In this document: in pieces, positions 34,354 through 42,455 of the stretch
How the letters are laid out: every line of letters begins with the position of its first letter
Position numbering within the stretch: the first letter of the stretch is position 1
Assembly: GCF_011516635.5 (NCBI RefSeq)
Contig: NZ_CP096255.1
Location: 5,268,501-5,332,500 of the forward strand
DNA length: 64,000 nucleotides
Source of the DNA: Bradyrhizobium barranii subsp. apii
GTDB taxonomy: Bacteria; Pseudomonadota; Alphaproteobacteria; Rhizobiales; Xanthobacteraceae
Direction of reading: 5' to 3'
Position numbers and translations under genes: made by a program
Notes under the pieces: model-generated
What the model saw: the letters and a program-made list of their open reading frames with translations, nothing else
Databases searched by the model: none
Told to the model about the DNA's origin: nothing

Positions 34354-35127
34354 TTACCAGGTCGGCAAATACGTACCCTTGAAGCGCGTCTCAAGAAACG
34401 CCTTCACGGGATCGGAGTGATAGACCGCGATCAGCTGCTTGACCCACGGCTTGTCCTTGTCCTCCTCGCGGACCGCGAGGATGTTGACCCAGGGACCATC
34501 GGGGTTTTCGCGCGCGATCGCATCGGTCGCCGGATTGAGGCCGGCCTGCACGGCGTAATTGTTGTTGATCGAGACGACGTCGACGTCCTGCAGCGCGCGC
34601 GGAAGCTGGGCGGCATCGAGCTCGACGAAGCGCAGCTTCTTCGGGTTCTCGGTGATGTCGGCAATGCTCGAAGCGACGTTGTTCGGATCCTTCAGCTTGA
34701 TCACGCCGTGCAGCGCCAAAATCATCAGGCCGCGCGCGCCGTTGGAAGGATCGTTGGCGATCGCAACGCGGGCGCCTTCGGGCAGGTCAGCAAGTTTCTT
34801 GTACTTCTGCGAATAGACGCCCTGCGGCGAACCGATCGTGTTCGCGACCTTGACGATTTTCCAGCCGGTCTTGGAGATCTGGTTCTTCAGGTAAGGCTCG
34901 TGTTGGAACGAGTTCGCCTCGAGATCCCTGAGCGCCAGCGCCTGGTTCGGAATGACGTAGTCGGTGAACTCGACCACCTTGATGTCGAGGCCGCGCTCGG
35001 CGCCGACCTTCTTCACCACGTCCAGGATCTCGGCATGGGGGCCGGCGGTGACGCCGACGCGGATGGTTTCAGCTTGAGCGGTGGTCGCAAGCAAGGCTGC
35101 AGCCGCAAGGGTTGCGAGAAAACGCAT
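34354..35127 (-). CDS. metQ: D-methionine ABC transporter substrate-binding protein
   Basis: The periplasmic receptor of the MetNIQ importer, 257 residues from ATG 35127. The signal peptide is MRFLATLAAAALLATTAQAE; no lipobox Cys is present, unlike many NlpA-type receptors. NlpA/MetQ family segments are TAGPHAEILDVVKKVG, TDYVIPNQALALRDLEANSF, SPQGVYSQKYKKLADLPEGA and the VSINNNYAVQAGLNPATDA ligand region. TGGAGAC lies before the start. It is third in metN-metI-metQ, 29 bases after metI. Confidence 0.93.
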   Translation of the reverse strand: MRFLATLAAAALLATTAQAETIRVGVTAGPHAEILDVVKKVGAERGLDIKVVEFTDYVIPNQALALRDLEANSFQHEPYLKNQISKTGWKIVKVANTIGSPQGVYSQKYKKLADLPEGARVAIANDPSNGARGLMILALHGVIKLKDPNNVASSIADITENPKKLRFVELDAAQLPRALQDVDVVSINNNYAVQAGLNPATDAIARENPDGPWVNILAVREEDKDKPWVKQLIAVYHSDPVKAFLETRFKGTYLPTW

Positions 35128-35155
35128 TGAAGTCTCCAGTTTCAAAGAATGTGGT

Positions 35156-35812
35156 TCAGCGTTGCCGCAGCCGGCGGTTGACCCGGCGTGCGAGATAATC
35201 GCCCGCGCTCTGGACGAGTTGCACCAGCGCGATCAGAACGACCACGACGGCCAGCATCATTTCCGGCATGAAGCGCTGATAGCCGTAGCGGATGCCGAGA
35301 TCGCCGAGCCCGCCGCCGCCGACCATGGCCGAGTAGCCGAGCAGGCTGACCACCGCGAGCGTCAGCGCCAGGAGCAAGCCGGGCAACGCTTCGGGGATCA
35401 GTACCTTGAGAACGATCTGGATCGGTGATGCCCCGAACGAGGACGCGGTTTCGATCAGGCCGCCATCGACCTCGCGGATCGCAGCTTCGACCAGGCGCGC
35501 GATAAACGGCGTCGATGCGACGACCAGCGGCACGATCGCGGCAGTCGATCCGATCGAGGTGCCGGCAATGAGCCGGGTGAACGGGATGATGGCGACAACC
35601 AGGATGATGAAGGGCGTGGAGCGCGTCGCATTGACGACCATGCCGAGCACGCGATTGATGGTGGGCGCCGCGAACAGCTCGCCTTTCCGGCTGGTCGCGA
35701 GGAACACGCCGAGCGGCAGGCCGAAGGCGGTGCCGAGCAGTGCCGCGATGCCGACCATGTACAGGCTTTCGCCGGTGGCCTGGATGATCAGGTTAATGAG
35801 TTCAGGCGACAT
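35156..35812 (-). CDS. metI: D-methionine ABC transporter permease
   Basis: A 218-residue inner-membrane permease with about five to six helices. The ABC permease EAA loop is seen as EVDGGLIETASSFGASPIQI, where it contacts MetN. ATG 35812 (MSPELINLIIQATGESLYMV) overlaps the end of metN by 11 bases, indicating translational coupling; the upstream in-frame start at 35923 would sit deep inside metN. It moves methionine across the membrane using ATP hydrolysed by MetN. Confidence 0.95.
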   Translation of the reverse strand: MSPELINLIIQATGESLYMVGIAALLGTAFGLPLGVFLATSRKGELFAAPTINRVLGMVVNATRSTPFIILVVAIIPFTRLIAGTSIGSTAAIVPLVVASTPFIARLVEAAIREVDGGLIETASSFGASPIQIVLKVLIPEALPGLLLALTLAVVSLLGYSAMVGGGGLGDLGIRYGYQRFMPEMMLAVVVVLIALVQLVQSAGDYLARRVNRRLRQR

Positions 35813-36941
35813 AGCCGAGACGCTCCGCCGAGAATTGATATTGAGAGAGCCAGGCGAGCGTCCGCGTCGCCGTGTCCTCGCTGCCGGGAATGCCGAGCAC
35901 CAGCGAGCCCACATGCTGGCCACCGATCTCGTCGATGCGGGCCGACAGCAGCGAGACGTCGAGACCGAGCTCGCGGGCGAGCCGCGCCACCAGCGTGTCG
36001 CCGGCCCCTGCCCCGCGCACCTGGACGCGGATCACGGCCTGCCCGCCCGCGGACGGCTCCGCCACGATCCGGCTCGCAAGCGACACCGGCAGGCTGTCGC
36101 CGATGACTTCGGCGAGGAAAGACTGCGTGATCGGATGTTTGGGATGAGTGAAGATGTCGGCGACATGGCCGCTCTCGACGATGTGGCCGGCGTCGAGCAC
36201 GACCACTTCCTTGGCAAGCTGGCGCACCACGGACATTTCGTGGGTGATCAGCACGATGGTCACGCCCAGCTCGCGATTGATGTTGGCGAGCAGATCGAGG
36301 ATCGCGCGCGTGGTTTGCGGGTCGAGCGCCGAGGTCGCCTCGTCCGACAGCAGCACGCTCGGCCGCGTCGCCAGCGCACGGGCAATGCCGACGCGCTGCT
36401 TCTGGCCGCCCGAGAGTTCGGAAGGATAGCGGTCGTGCTTGTCGGCGATGCCGACCAGCGCCAGCAGCTCGGCGACGCGGGCCCTGATGTCGGCCTTGGC
36501 CCAGCCGGCGATCTCCAGCGGCAGCGCGATGTTGTCGGCCGCCGTGCGCGACGACAGCAGGTTGAAATGCTGGAAGATCATCCCGATCGAGCGCTGCGCC
36601 AGCCGCAATTCGCGGCCTGCCAGCGCCGAGATATCGCTGTTGTCGACGATCACGCGGCCCGTGGTCGGCTTCTCCAGCCCGTTGATGAGCCGGACCAGGC
36701 TCGACTTGCCGGCGCCGGAGCGGCCGATGACGCCAGTGATCGAGCCGCGCGCAATCGCGAAGTCGATGTCTTGCAGCGCGTTGACGCCGGGCTTGCCGCG
36801 ATAGGCCGGATAGATCTTCGAGATGCCCTCGAAACGGACCATCGCGTCAGCGTTCCGGGCGGCAGGTGAAATCGCTTCAAGCGTTTCGATCTTCTGTCCG
36901 ATCGCGAGCGATTGGTGGGCGTTCATGGAGGCGGCCTTCAT
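35802..36941 (-). CDS. metN: D-methionine ABC transporter ATP-binding protein
   Basis: The ATPase subunit, about 379 residues. Walker A is GRSGAGKSSLVRLI, the signature is LSGGQKQRVGIARAL, Walker B is VLLSDEATSALDP, and the switch His is in VLITHEMSVV. The C-terminal NIL domain (after GGQAVIRVQVRG) is the methionine-sensing regulatory domain that shuts the transporter down when methionine is plentiful. Starts at 36941, 36926 and 36842 are all possible. 36941 is preferred because of AGGA about ten bases upstream, though this adds an unusual 30-residue N-terminal stretch before the ABC core. It heads metNIQ. Confidence 0.93.
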   Translation of the reverse strand: MKAASMNAHQSLAIGQKIETLEAISPAARNADAMVRFEGISKIYPAYRGKPGVNALQDIDFAIARGSITGVIGRSGAGKSSLVRLINGLEKPTTGRVIVDNSDISALAGRELRLAQRSIGMIFQHFNLLSSRTAADNIALPLEIAGWAKADIRARVAELLALVGIADKHDRYPSELSGGQKQRVGIARALATRPSVLLSDEATSALDPQTTRAILDLLANINRELGVTIVLITHEMSVVRQLAKEVVVLDAGHIVESGHVADIFTHPKHPITQSFLAEVIGDSLPVSLASRIVAEPSAGGQAVIRVQVRGAGAGDTLVARLARELGLDVSLLSARIDEIGGQHVGSLVLGIPGSEDTATRTLAWLSQYQFSAERLGYVA

Positions 36942-36947
36942 GCACAA

Positions 36948-36984
36948 CAGTTCCTGCTGCCCCCGTGGGGCATGCGGGAACCGG
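36948..36984 (-). promoter_or_regulatory. Candidate leader hairpin covering the metN ribosome-binding site
   Basis: On the minus strand the metN leader reads GGTTCC, CGCAT, GCCCC, ACG, GGGGC, AGCA, GGAACT in order. This can fold into an outer stem GTTCC/GGAAC and an inner stem GCCCC/GGGGC. The AGGA expected to recruit ribosomes lies in the outer stem, a few bases before the ATG at 36941. Such sequestering is typical of translational control. It does not match the SAM-II consensus as I remember it. Function is inferred from fold alone. Confidence 0.4.
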
Positions 36985-37174
36985 TCGCGTCAAGCGACGG
37001 AGAGTGAAATCGCGGCGAGGGTTCGGGTGGAACACGCTGCACTGCAGCACACACCATCGCCTTTTCGGGTCTTCCTTGCAATGTCAGATATTTGCAGGGA
37101 GTTGGACGAAGTTTTCCTAATCCCACCCCGGCGAAGAAAATTCGTCTGCCGGGGGTATGAGCTTCCGGCCCCGC

Positions 37175-38647
37175 TCAACTGATCTGCAACCAGGGCAGCA
37201 CGATCAGCAGAAGTCCCGCGAAATAGAGCAGCCCGAACAGCAGCCCAAAGCCCCAGAACTGGCCCTTCCCGATGTAGCCGCTGCCGAAATACATCGGCGC
37301 GGGTCCCGTCGCGTAAGGCGAGATCACGCCCATCAGGCCGAGCGAATACATGCAGAGCATGGCGAGCGTCGTGACCGGCAGGCCGGGAATGCCCGATCCG
37401 ACCGCGAGCACCACCGGCAGCACGGCTGCGGCATGCGAGGTGATGCTCGAGAAGAAGTAGTGGATCCAGAAGAACAGCGCGACCAGCAGGATCATCGCGG
37501 TCGACGGCGACAGCCCCGCGAGCGGTTTGGCGTATTCGGTCGCGAACCATTTGATGAAGCCGATCTCGTTGAGGCCCGAGGCCAGCGTCAGCAGCGAGGT
37601 GAAATAGAAGAACACCTCCCAGGCGCTCTTCTCGCTGACGATGTCGGCGAATTCGATCACACCCGTCACCAGCATCAGCGAGATCACGATGAACACGACG
37701 GTGGTGGCGTTGACGAAGTTCGAGCCGAGCAGCGGCACGTGGATGTCCGGGCTCGAGCCCGCGATCCACAGGAACATCGCGAGGATGATCAGAGCCAGCA
37801 TGATCCACTCGTTGCGCGACATCGGGCCCATCTCGCTGACCTCCCTGGCCGCCCATTCGGAGATCTCCGGGCTGTGCTTCACCTCGGGACGGCAGACCAC
37901 ATAGCTTAGCAGCGGCACGAGGATCATCAGGAGGATGCCGAGCGGCGCAAAGCCGACGAACCACTGCGCCCAGCTCACCTCGACGCCGGCGGTCCTCTTG
38001 GCGATCGCAAGCGCGGCCGCATTGGGCGCGAGCGCGGTGAAGAACAGCGAGCTGGTGATCGCGGTTGCCGCAAACGCCGTCCACATCACATAGGTGCCGA
38101 TCTTGCCGGCGGTCGGCCCGGGCTCGGAGCCGTAGATGCGCGGGATGTTGCTGATGATGGGATAGACGATGCCGCCGCTGCGCGCGGTGTTGGATGGCGT
38201 CGCTGGTGCCAGCAGGAAGTCCGACATCGCGACCGCATAGCCGAGACCGAGCGTGTTGCGGCCGAGCTTCTGCACCAGCACCAGCGCGATACGGCGGCCG
38301 AGCTGGCTCTTGCGATAACCGATCGAGAATACGAAGGCGCCAACGATCAGCCACACCGTGCTCTCGGCAAATCCCGCCAGCATCCAGCGCAGCGATTTGC
38401 CGGGATCGGGATCGATATAGCCGGCGACGCCCGCGACCGTCAGCCCGATGAACCCGACCGCGCCGACCGGCATCGATTCCAGGATGAGCCCGGTTATGAC
38501 GGCCGCGAACACGGCAAAATAGTGCCATTGATTGGCGTTGAGACCGGTCGGCACCGGCCATAGATAGATGGCCAGCCACACCACGAGCGGCGCGATCAGC
38601 TTCCAGCTAAACCCTTTTGCCTGAGGCGTCTGCGAGCTAGCGGCCAT
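37175..38647 (-). CDS. DASS-family anion transporter (dicarboxylate/sulfate:Na+ symporter type)
   Basis: A 490-residue inner-membrane protein with 11-13 helices. The Ser-Asn-Thr substrate motif appears as TPSNTARSGGIVYPI. The second half has SSITSHAAAVLPVVLAVGSG, matching the pseudo-symmetric second SNT-like hairpin, and GVISPYATGPAPMYFGSGYI. This places it with bacterial CitT / 2-oxoglutarate-malate translocator relatives, which move di- or tricarboxylates. ATG 38647 follows a clear upstream gap. Its neighbours are metN behind and an enoyl-CoA hydratase upstream in the same direction (128 bases), giving no firm substrate clue. Confidence 0.9.
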   Translation of the reverse strand: MAASSQTPQAKGFSWKLIAPLVVWLAIYLWPVPTGLNANQWHYFAVFAAVITGLILESMPVGAVGFIGLTVAGVAGYIDPDPGKSLRWMLAGFAESTVWLIVGAFVFSIGYRKSQLGRRIALVLVQKLGRNTLGLGYAVAMSDFLLAPATPSNTARSGGIVYPIISNIPRIYGSEPGPTAGKIGTYVMWTAFAATAITSSLFFTALAPNAAALAIAKRTAGVEVSWAQWFVGFAPLGILLMILVPLLSYVVCRPEVKHSPEISEWAAREVSEMGPMSRNEWIMLALIILAMFLWIAGSSPDIHVPLLGSNFVNATTVVFIVISLMLVTGVIEFADIVSEKSAWEVFFYFTSLLTLASGLNEIGFIKWFATEYAKPLAGLSPSTAMILLVALFFWIHYFFSSITSHAAAVLPVVLAVGSGIPGLPVTTLAMLCMYSLGLMGVISPYATGPAPMYFGSGYIGKGQFWGFGLLFGLLYFAGLLLIVLPWLQIS

Positions 38648-38775
38648 GGGCCCTCCCCCCTCGATTGTCGTCGCATTGTACCGCCCGTTGGCCGAGCCGT
38701 TTTTGTCCTAGCGCGGCGTATACGGACTGTCCGCGGCGCGATCAATGGCCTGACTTCACGTTCTACCGCCCCTTG

Positions 38776-39585
38776 CTACCGCCCCTTGAAGCGCGGCTTG
38801 CGGCGGGTCAGGAACGCCTCGATGCCCTCCTTGTGGTCTTCGGTGAGACTCGCCAGCGCGAACTGGTCGACGTCCATGTGGCTGGCGAGATCGTCCAGCG
38901 CATGTGCCAGCCGGTTGACGGTCAGCTTGGTCATGGCGACCGAGAGCGGCGGCTGCGCGGCGACCTTCCGGGCAAGCTCCATGGCGGCATCGAACGCATG
39001 GCCGGGATCGGCCACCTGCTCCACCAGGCCCCATTCATAGGCCTCATCAGCGCTGATGCGCTGGTCGGCCAGGATCACCGCCTGCTTGGTGCGGGCCGGC
39101 CCGATCAGATGCAGCATGCGCGGGATGCTCTGCCAGCTCATGTTCATGCCGAGCCCGATCTCGGGCACGCGCAGATGCGCGTCGTGCCCCATCACGCGGA
39201 AGTCGAGCGCCACGGCCAGTGCGACGCCGCCGCCGACGCAAAAACCCTCGATGGCCGCGATCGTGATCTGCTCCATCTCATGCCAGGCATGGGTCAGACG
39301 CGGCCCGAGCTTGAGATGCCGCCGCAGCGTGCCGAGATCCATGTCCTTGCGCGAGCGGCCCTCGGCATCCTTGAGGTCGAAGCCGGCGCTGAAGGCGCTG
39401 GTGCTGCCCGTCAGAACCACGACGGACGTTGCGGCATCATCCTCGAAGCTGCGCGCGGCCGCGGTGAGCTGGCGTAGCGCCTCCGGCGAGAGCGCGTTGA
39501 TGCCGTCGCCGCGGTCGAACCGCACCACCGCAATCCGCCCCTCCGGTCCGAGGCCCTTCTCGATCGTCACGAAGTTCGTCACCAA
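38776..39585 (-). CDS. Enoyl-CoA hydratase/isomerase family protein
   Basis: A 269-residue crotonase-fold protein. Oxyanion-hole segments FSAGFDLKDAEG (about residue 64) and IEGFCVGGGVALAVALDFRV (about 110-130) are present. The catalytic-loop region VPEIGLGMNMSWQS has a Glu, and the ADEAYEWGLVEQVADP block follows. The protein ends RRKPRFKGR, as is common in the family. The exact reaction, hydration or isomerisation of an acyl-CoA, cannot be told from sequence alone. It is divergent from the nitrile hydratase genes over 117 bases. Confidence 0.92.
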   Translation of the reverse strand: MVTNFVTIEKGLGPEGRIAVVRFDRGDGINALSPEALRQLTAAARSFEDDAATSVVVLTGSTSAFSAGFDLKDAEGRSRKDMDLGTLRRHLKLGPRLTHAWHEMEQITIAAIEGFCVGGGVALAVALDFRVMGHDAHLRVPEIGLGMNMSWQSIPRMLHLIGPARTKQAVILADQRISADEAYEWGLVEQVADPGHAFDAAMELARKVAAQPPLSVAMTKLTVNRLAHALDDLASHMDVDQFALASLTEDHKEGIEAFLTRRKPRFKGR

Positions 39586-39702
39586 TGTCTCCCAATCCGC
39601 TTTGCTGCGAGGCTAGCCTACATCCGGCCTCACGAATATGGGACCCGGTTGCGCCCCAGCGCATACTCGACAGGCAGGGACCATTGCGCCTATCTTTGCG
39701 CC

Positions 39703-40326
39703 ATGAGCCACGATCACGACCATCATCACGACCACTCCGAGCTGTCGGAGACCGAGCTGCGCGTGCGCGCGCTCGAGACGATCTTGACAGAAAAAGGCTA
39801 TGTCGAGCCGGCCGCGCTCGACGCCATCATCCAGGCCTATGAGACCAGGATCGGACCGCACAACGGCGCGCGCGTCGTCGCCAAGGCCTGGACCGATCCT
39901 GCGTTCAAGAAGGCGCTGCTGGAGGATGGCTCGAAGGCCATCGGCACGCTCGGCCATGTCAGCCGCGTCGGCGACCATCTCGTCGTGGTCGAGAATACGC
40001 CAGAGCGACACAACATGGTCGTGTGCACGCTGTGCTCCTGCTACCCTTGGGAGATGCTGGGGCTGCCGCCGGTCTGGTACAAGGCTGCGCCCTACCGCTC
40101 GCGCGCGGTGAAGGACCCGCGCGGCGTGCTCGCCGATTTCGACGTCACGCTGCCCAAGGACATGGAAATCCGTGTCTGGGATTCGACGGCCGAGACCCGC
40201 TTCCTGGTGCTGCCGATGCGCCCCGCGGGCACCGAAGGCTGGAGTGAGGAGCAGCTTGCCGAGCTGGTTACGCGCGATTCCATGATCGGCACCGGCTTTC
40301 CCAAGACGCCTGGAGCGCCGTCGTGA
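39703..40326 (+). CDS. nthA: Nitrile hydratase alpha subunit, cobalt type
   Basis: Hydrates nitriles to amides together with the beta subunit. The 207-residue protein carries the metal-binding motif VCTLCSC (C108, C111, C113). Thr rather than Ser at the second position marks the cobalt class. ATG 39703 is chosen over 39649 because it gives the usual N-terminus. The unusual feature is an N-terminal His/Asp run (HDHDHHHDH) that could bind metal ions. Downstream, KDPRGVLADFDVTLP and the C-terminal EEQLAELVTRDSMIGTGFP are family typical. GTGA at 40323-40326 overlaps the beta start. Confidence 0.95.
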   Translation: MSHDHDHHHDHSELSETELRVRALETILTEKGYVEPAALDAIIQAYETRIGPHNGARVVAKAWTDPAFKKALLEDGSKAIGTLGHVSRVGDHLVVVENTPERHNMVVCTLCSCYPWEMLGLPPVWYKAAPYRSRAVKDPRGVLADFDVTLPKDMEIRVWDSTAETRFLVLPMRPAGTEGWSEEQLAELVTRDSMIGTGFPKTPGAPS

Positions 40327-40982
40327 ACGGCGTGCACGACATGGGCGGCATGGACGGGTTCGGCAAGGTCGAGGCCGAGCCGAACGAGCCGATGTTTCAC
40401 GAGGAGTGGGAATCGCGTGTTCTCGCCATGGTGCGCGCGATGGGCGCCGCCGGCGCGTTCAACATCGACACCTCGCGCTTCTATCGCGAGACGCTGCCGC
40501 CGCACGTCTATCTCTCGAGCTCCTACTACAAGAAATGGTTTCTCGGGCTCGAGGAGATGCTGGTCGAGAAGGGCTACCTCACCCGGGACGAGGTCGCCGC
40601 CGGCCACGCGATGCAGCCTGCAAAGGCGCTCAAGCACGGCAAGTTCGACCTCGCCAATGTCGAGCGCGTCATGGTGCGCGGCAAGTTCGCCCGCCCTGCT
40701 CCGGCGCCGGCAAAATTCAACATCGGCGATCGCGTCCGCGCCAAGAACATTCATCCGACCACGCATACGCGGCTGCCGCGCTATGTGCGCGGCCACGTCG
40801 GTGTCGTCGAGCTGAACCACGGCTGCCACGTATTTCCGGATTCGGCGGCGATGGAGCTCGGCGAAAATCCGCAATGGCTTTACACGGTGGTGTTCGAGGG
40901 CCGCGATCTCTGGGGCGCGGACGGTGATCCGACCTTGAAGGTGTCGATCGACGCCTTCGAACCCTATCTGGACCCGGCGTGA
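40323..40982 (+). CDS. nthB: Nitrile hydratase beta subunit
   Basis: 219 residues starting at GTG 40323, overlapping the alpha stop. The family start MNGVHDMGGMDGFGKVEAEP is clear, as is the C-terminal SH3-like region GDRVRAKNIHPTTHTRLPRY with the VRGHVGVVELNHGCHVFPDS block. The beta subunit packs on alpha and contributes Arg residues to the sulfinate/sulfenate claw around cobalt. Its stop overlaps the next gene by TGATG, so the three genes form a coupled operon. Confidence 0.95.
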   Translation: MNGVHDMGGMDGFGKVEAEPNEPMFHEEWESRVLAMVRAMGAAGAFNIDTSRFYRETLPPHVYLSSSYYKKWFLGLEEMLVEKGYLTRDEVAAGHAMQPAKALKHGKFDLANVERVMVRGKFARPAPAPAKFNIGDRVRAKNIHPTTHTRLPRYVRGHVGVVELNHGCHVFPDSAAMELGENPQWLYTVVFEGRDLWGADGDPTLKVSIDAFEPYLDPA

Positions 40983-41359
40983 TGAGCAGCCCGGCTGCGG
41001 CCGCTGCGACGGCGGCCATTCCGAGCATTCCGCGCGATGACGACGGCCCGGTGTTCCGCGCACCCTGGGAAGCGCATGCGTTTGCGATGGCGCTGACGCT
41101 GCACGAGCGCGGCGTGTTCACCTGGCCGGAATGGGCCGCAGCCTTGGCCTCCGAGATCAAGCGCGCCCAAGCCGCCGGCGACCCTGACACGGGCGAGACC
41201 TATTACCTGCACTGGCTCGCCACGCTGGAAGGTTTGGTTGCAAGCAAGGGCGTCGCATCGGCGGAGACGCTGCACCGCTACCGCGACGCCTGGGACCACG
41301 CCGCGGATCGTACGCCGCACGGTAAGCCGATCGAGCTGCGGCCGGAGGATTTTCGGTAG
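40982..41359 (+). CDS. Nitrile hydratase accessory protein (cobalt-type activator, P14K-like)
   Basis: 125 residues. Family features are FRAPWEAHAFAMALTLHERG, FTWPEWAAALASEIKRAQAA and YYLHWLATLEGLVASKG, resembling a stand-alone version of the beta-subunit N-terminal region. In cobalt nitrile hydratases this protein shuttles alpha subunits and helps insert cobalt and oxidise the claw cysteines. ATG 40982 overlaps the beta stop (TGATG). No amidase gene follows, so the amide made would be handled elsewhere. Repeats fill the space after it. Confidence 0.9.
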   Translation: MSSPAAAAATAAIPSIPRDDDGPVFRAPWEAHAFAMALTLHERGVFTWPEWAAALASEIKRAQAAGDPDTGETYYLHWLATLEGLVASKGVASAETLHRYRDAWDHAADRTPHGKPIELRPEDFR

Positions 41360-41372
41360 GTCTTGGCTCCCC

Positions 41373-41458
41373 CGTCATTGCGAGCGCAGCGAAGCAATCC
41401 AGTATCTCTCCGCGGTGACAGTCTGGATTGCTTCGTCGCTTCGCTCCTCGCAATGACG
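41373..41458. repeat. Dispersed palindrome (CGTCATTGCGAGC type)
   Basis: An 86-bp inverted repeat. CGTCATTGCGAG, then AGCGAAGCAATCCAG on the left, pairs with CTGGATTGCTTCG and CTCGCAATGACG on the right around a short spacer. This sequence class is a very frequent intergenic repeat in Bradyrhizobium and relatives (from memory). It follows the nitrile hydratase operon and precedes the convergent queC. Confidence 0.82.
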
Positions 41459-41483
41459 CGTTGAAGGAGCGCAAGCTCTCTCC

Positions 41484-41593
41484 TCCGTCGTCGCCCGGCT
41501 TGACCGGGCGACCCAGTACGCCGCGGCTTCTCGGCTCAAGCACCTTCTCTGGAATACTGGATCGCCCGCTTTCGCGGGCGATGACGGCGGAGA
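41484..41593. repeat. Dispersed palindrome (CCGTCGTCGCCCGG type)
   Basis: A second, unrelated inverted repeat beside the first. CCGTCGTCGCCCGGCTTGAC with CGGGCGACCCAGTA on the left mirrors TACTGGATCGCCCGC and GCGGGCGATGACGG on the right. It fills the gap up to the queC stop. Two repeat families side by side suggest this intergenic space is a preferred landing site or accumulates them harmlessly. Confidence 0.75.
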
Positions 41594-41601
41594 TTGGAGC
41601 G

Positions 41602-42318
41602 CTATTTGCGCCCCGCCGCAAACGCCCGCCATCCCTTCGCCCGCAAACTGCACGCCGGGCACTCGCCGCACCCGAAACCCCACTCATGCTGCGCGCCGCG
41701 CTCGCCGAGATAGCAGGTGTGCGAATGCTCGCGGATGAGATCGACCAGTCCTGCGCCGCCGAGGTCATGGGCTAGCTTCCACGTCGCCGCCTTGTCTATC
41801 CACATCAGCGGCGTATGCAGCTCGAATGGCCTGGCCATGCCGAGCGAGAGCGCGGCCTGCATGGCGCGGATGGTGTCGTCGCGGCAATCGGGATAGCCGG
41901 AATAATCGGTTTCGCACATGCCGCCGACGATGTGGGTGATACCGCGCCGGTAGGCGAGCGCCGCGGCGAAGGTCAGGAACACCAGATTGCGGCCGGGCAC
42001 GAACGTGTTCGGCAGGCCGTCGGCGCCCATCGCGATGGCGACGTCGCGCGTCAGCGCCGTCTCGGACACGGCCGCCAGCGTTGGGATCGACAGCGTGTGG
42101 CTCTCGCCGAGCCTTGCGGCCCAGTCTGCGCGCAGACCCTTGATGCCGTCGAACAGCCGGTCGCGGCAGGCGAGCTCGATGGCATGGCGCTGGCCATACT
42201 CGAAACCCAGTGTCTCCACGCGTGCAAAGCGGCTGAGCGCCCAGGCGAGGCAGGTGGTGGAATCCTGGCCGCCGGAAAAGAGCACCAGGGCGGTTTGTGA
42301 TGAAAATGCGTCACTCAT
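41602..42318 (-). CDS. queC: 7-cyano-7-deazaguanine synthase (preQ0 synthase)
   Basis: Makes preQ0 for queuosine in tRNA. The 238-residue protein has the PP-loop ATP motif VLFSGGQDSTTCLAWAL at the N-terminus. GGMCETDYSGYPDCRDDTIR is in the middle and zinc ligands C-x2-C-x2-C appear in GFGCGECPACSLRAKGW. ATG 42318 (MSDAFSSQTALVLFSGGQ) fits the family; an in-frame start at 42456 would overlap mazG. It is divergent from mazG over about 137 bases. No queD/E/F genes are in the window. Confidence 0.95.
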   Translation of the reverse strand: MSDAFSSQTALVLFSGGQDSTTCLAWALSRFARVETLGFEYGQRHAIELACRDRLFDGIKGLRADWAARLGESHTLSIPTLAAVSETALTRDVAIAMGADGLPNTFVPGRNLVFLTFAAALAYRRGITHIVGGMCETDYSGYPDCRDDTIRAMQAALSLGMARPFELHTPLMWIDKAATWKLAHDLGGAGLVDLIREHSHTCYLGERGAQHEWGFGCGECPACSLRAKGWRAFAAGRK

Positions 42319-42455
42319 GGCCCGCGCTTTAGCACTGCGGGCGCGGCTCGCCAATCTGCCGCCAATCGGTGGAAATCGGCCTGTTCCGCCGCGCCGCGCT
42401 GGGAACGGCGGGCCGCTTTTGGCATAAGGCTTTGGAGCCAGGAGACTGCCCCGCA

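Noticed and set aside
36940..37174. SAM-II riboswitch before metN
   Set aside because: No match to the conserved pseudoknot core as I remember it; only a local hairpin is visible, so it is listed only as a candidate leader structure.
22987..41593. CRISPR arrays from the repeated motifs
   Set aside because: The repeats are isolated palindromes at gene ends, not evenly spaced direct repeats with unique spacers, and no cas genes are present.
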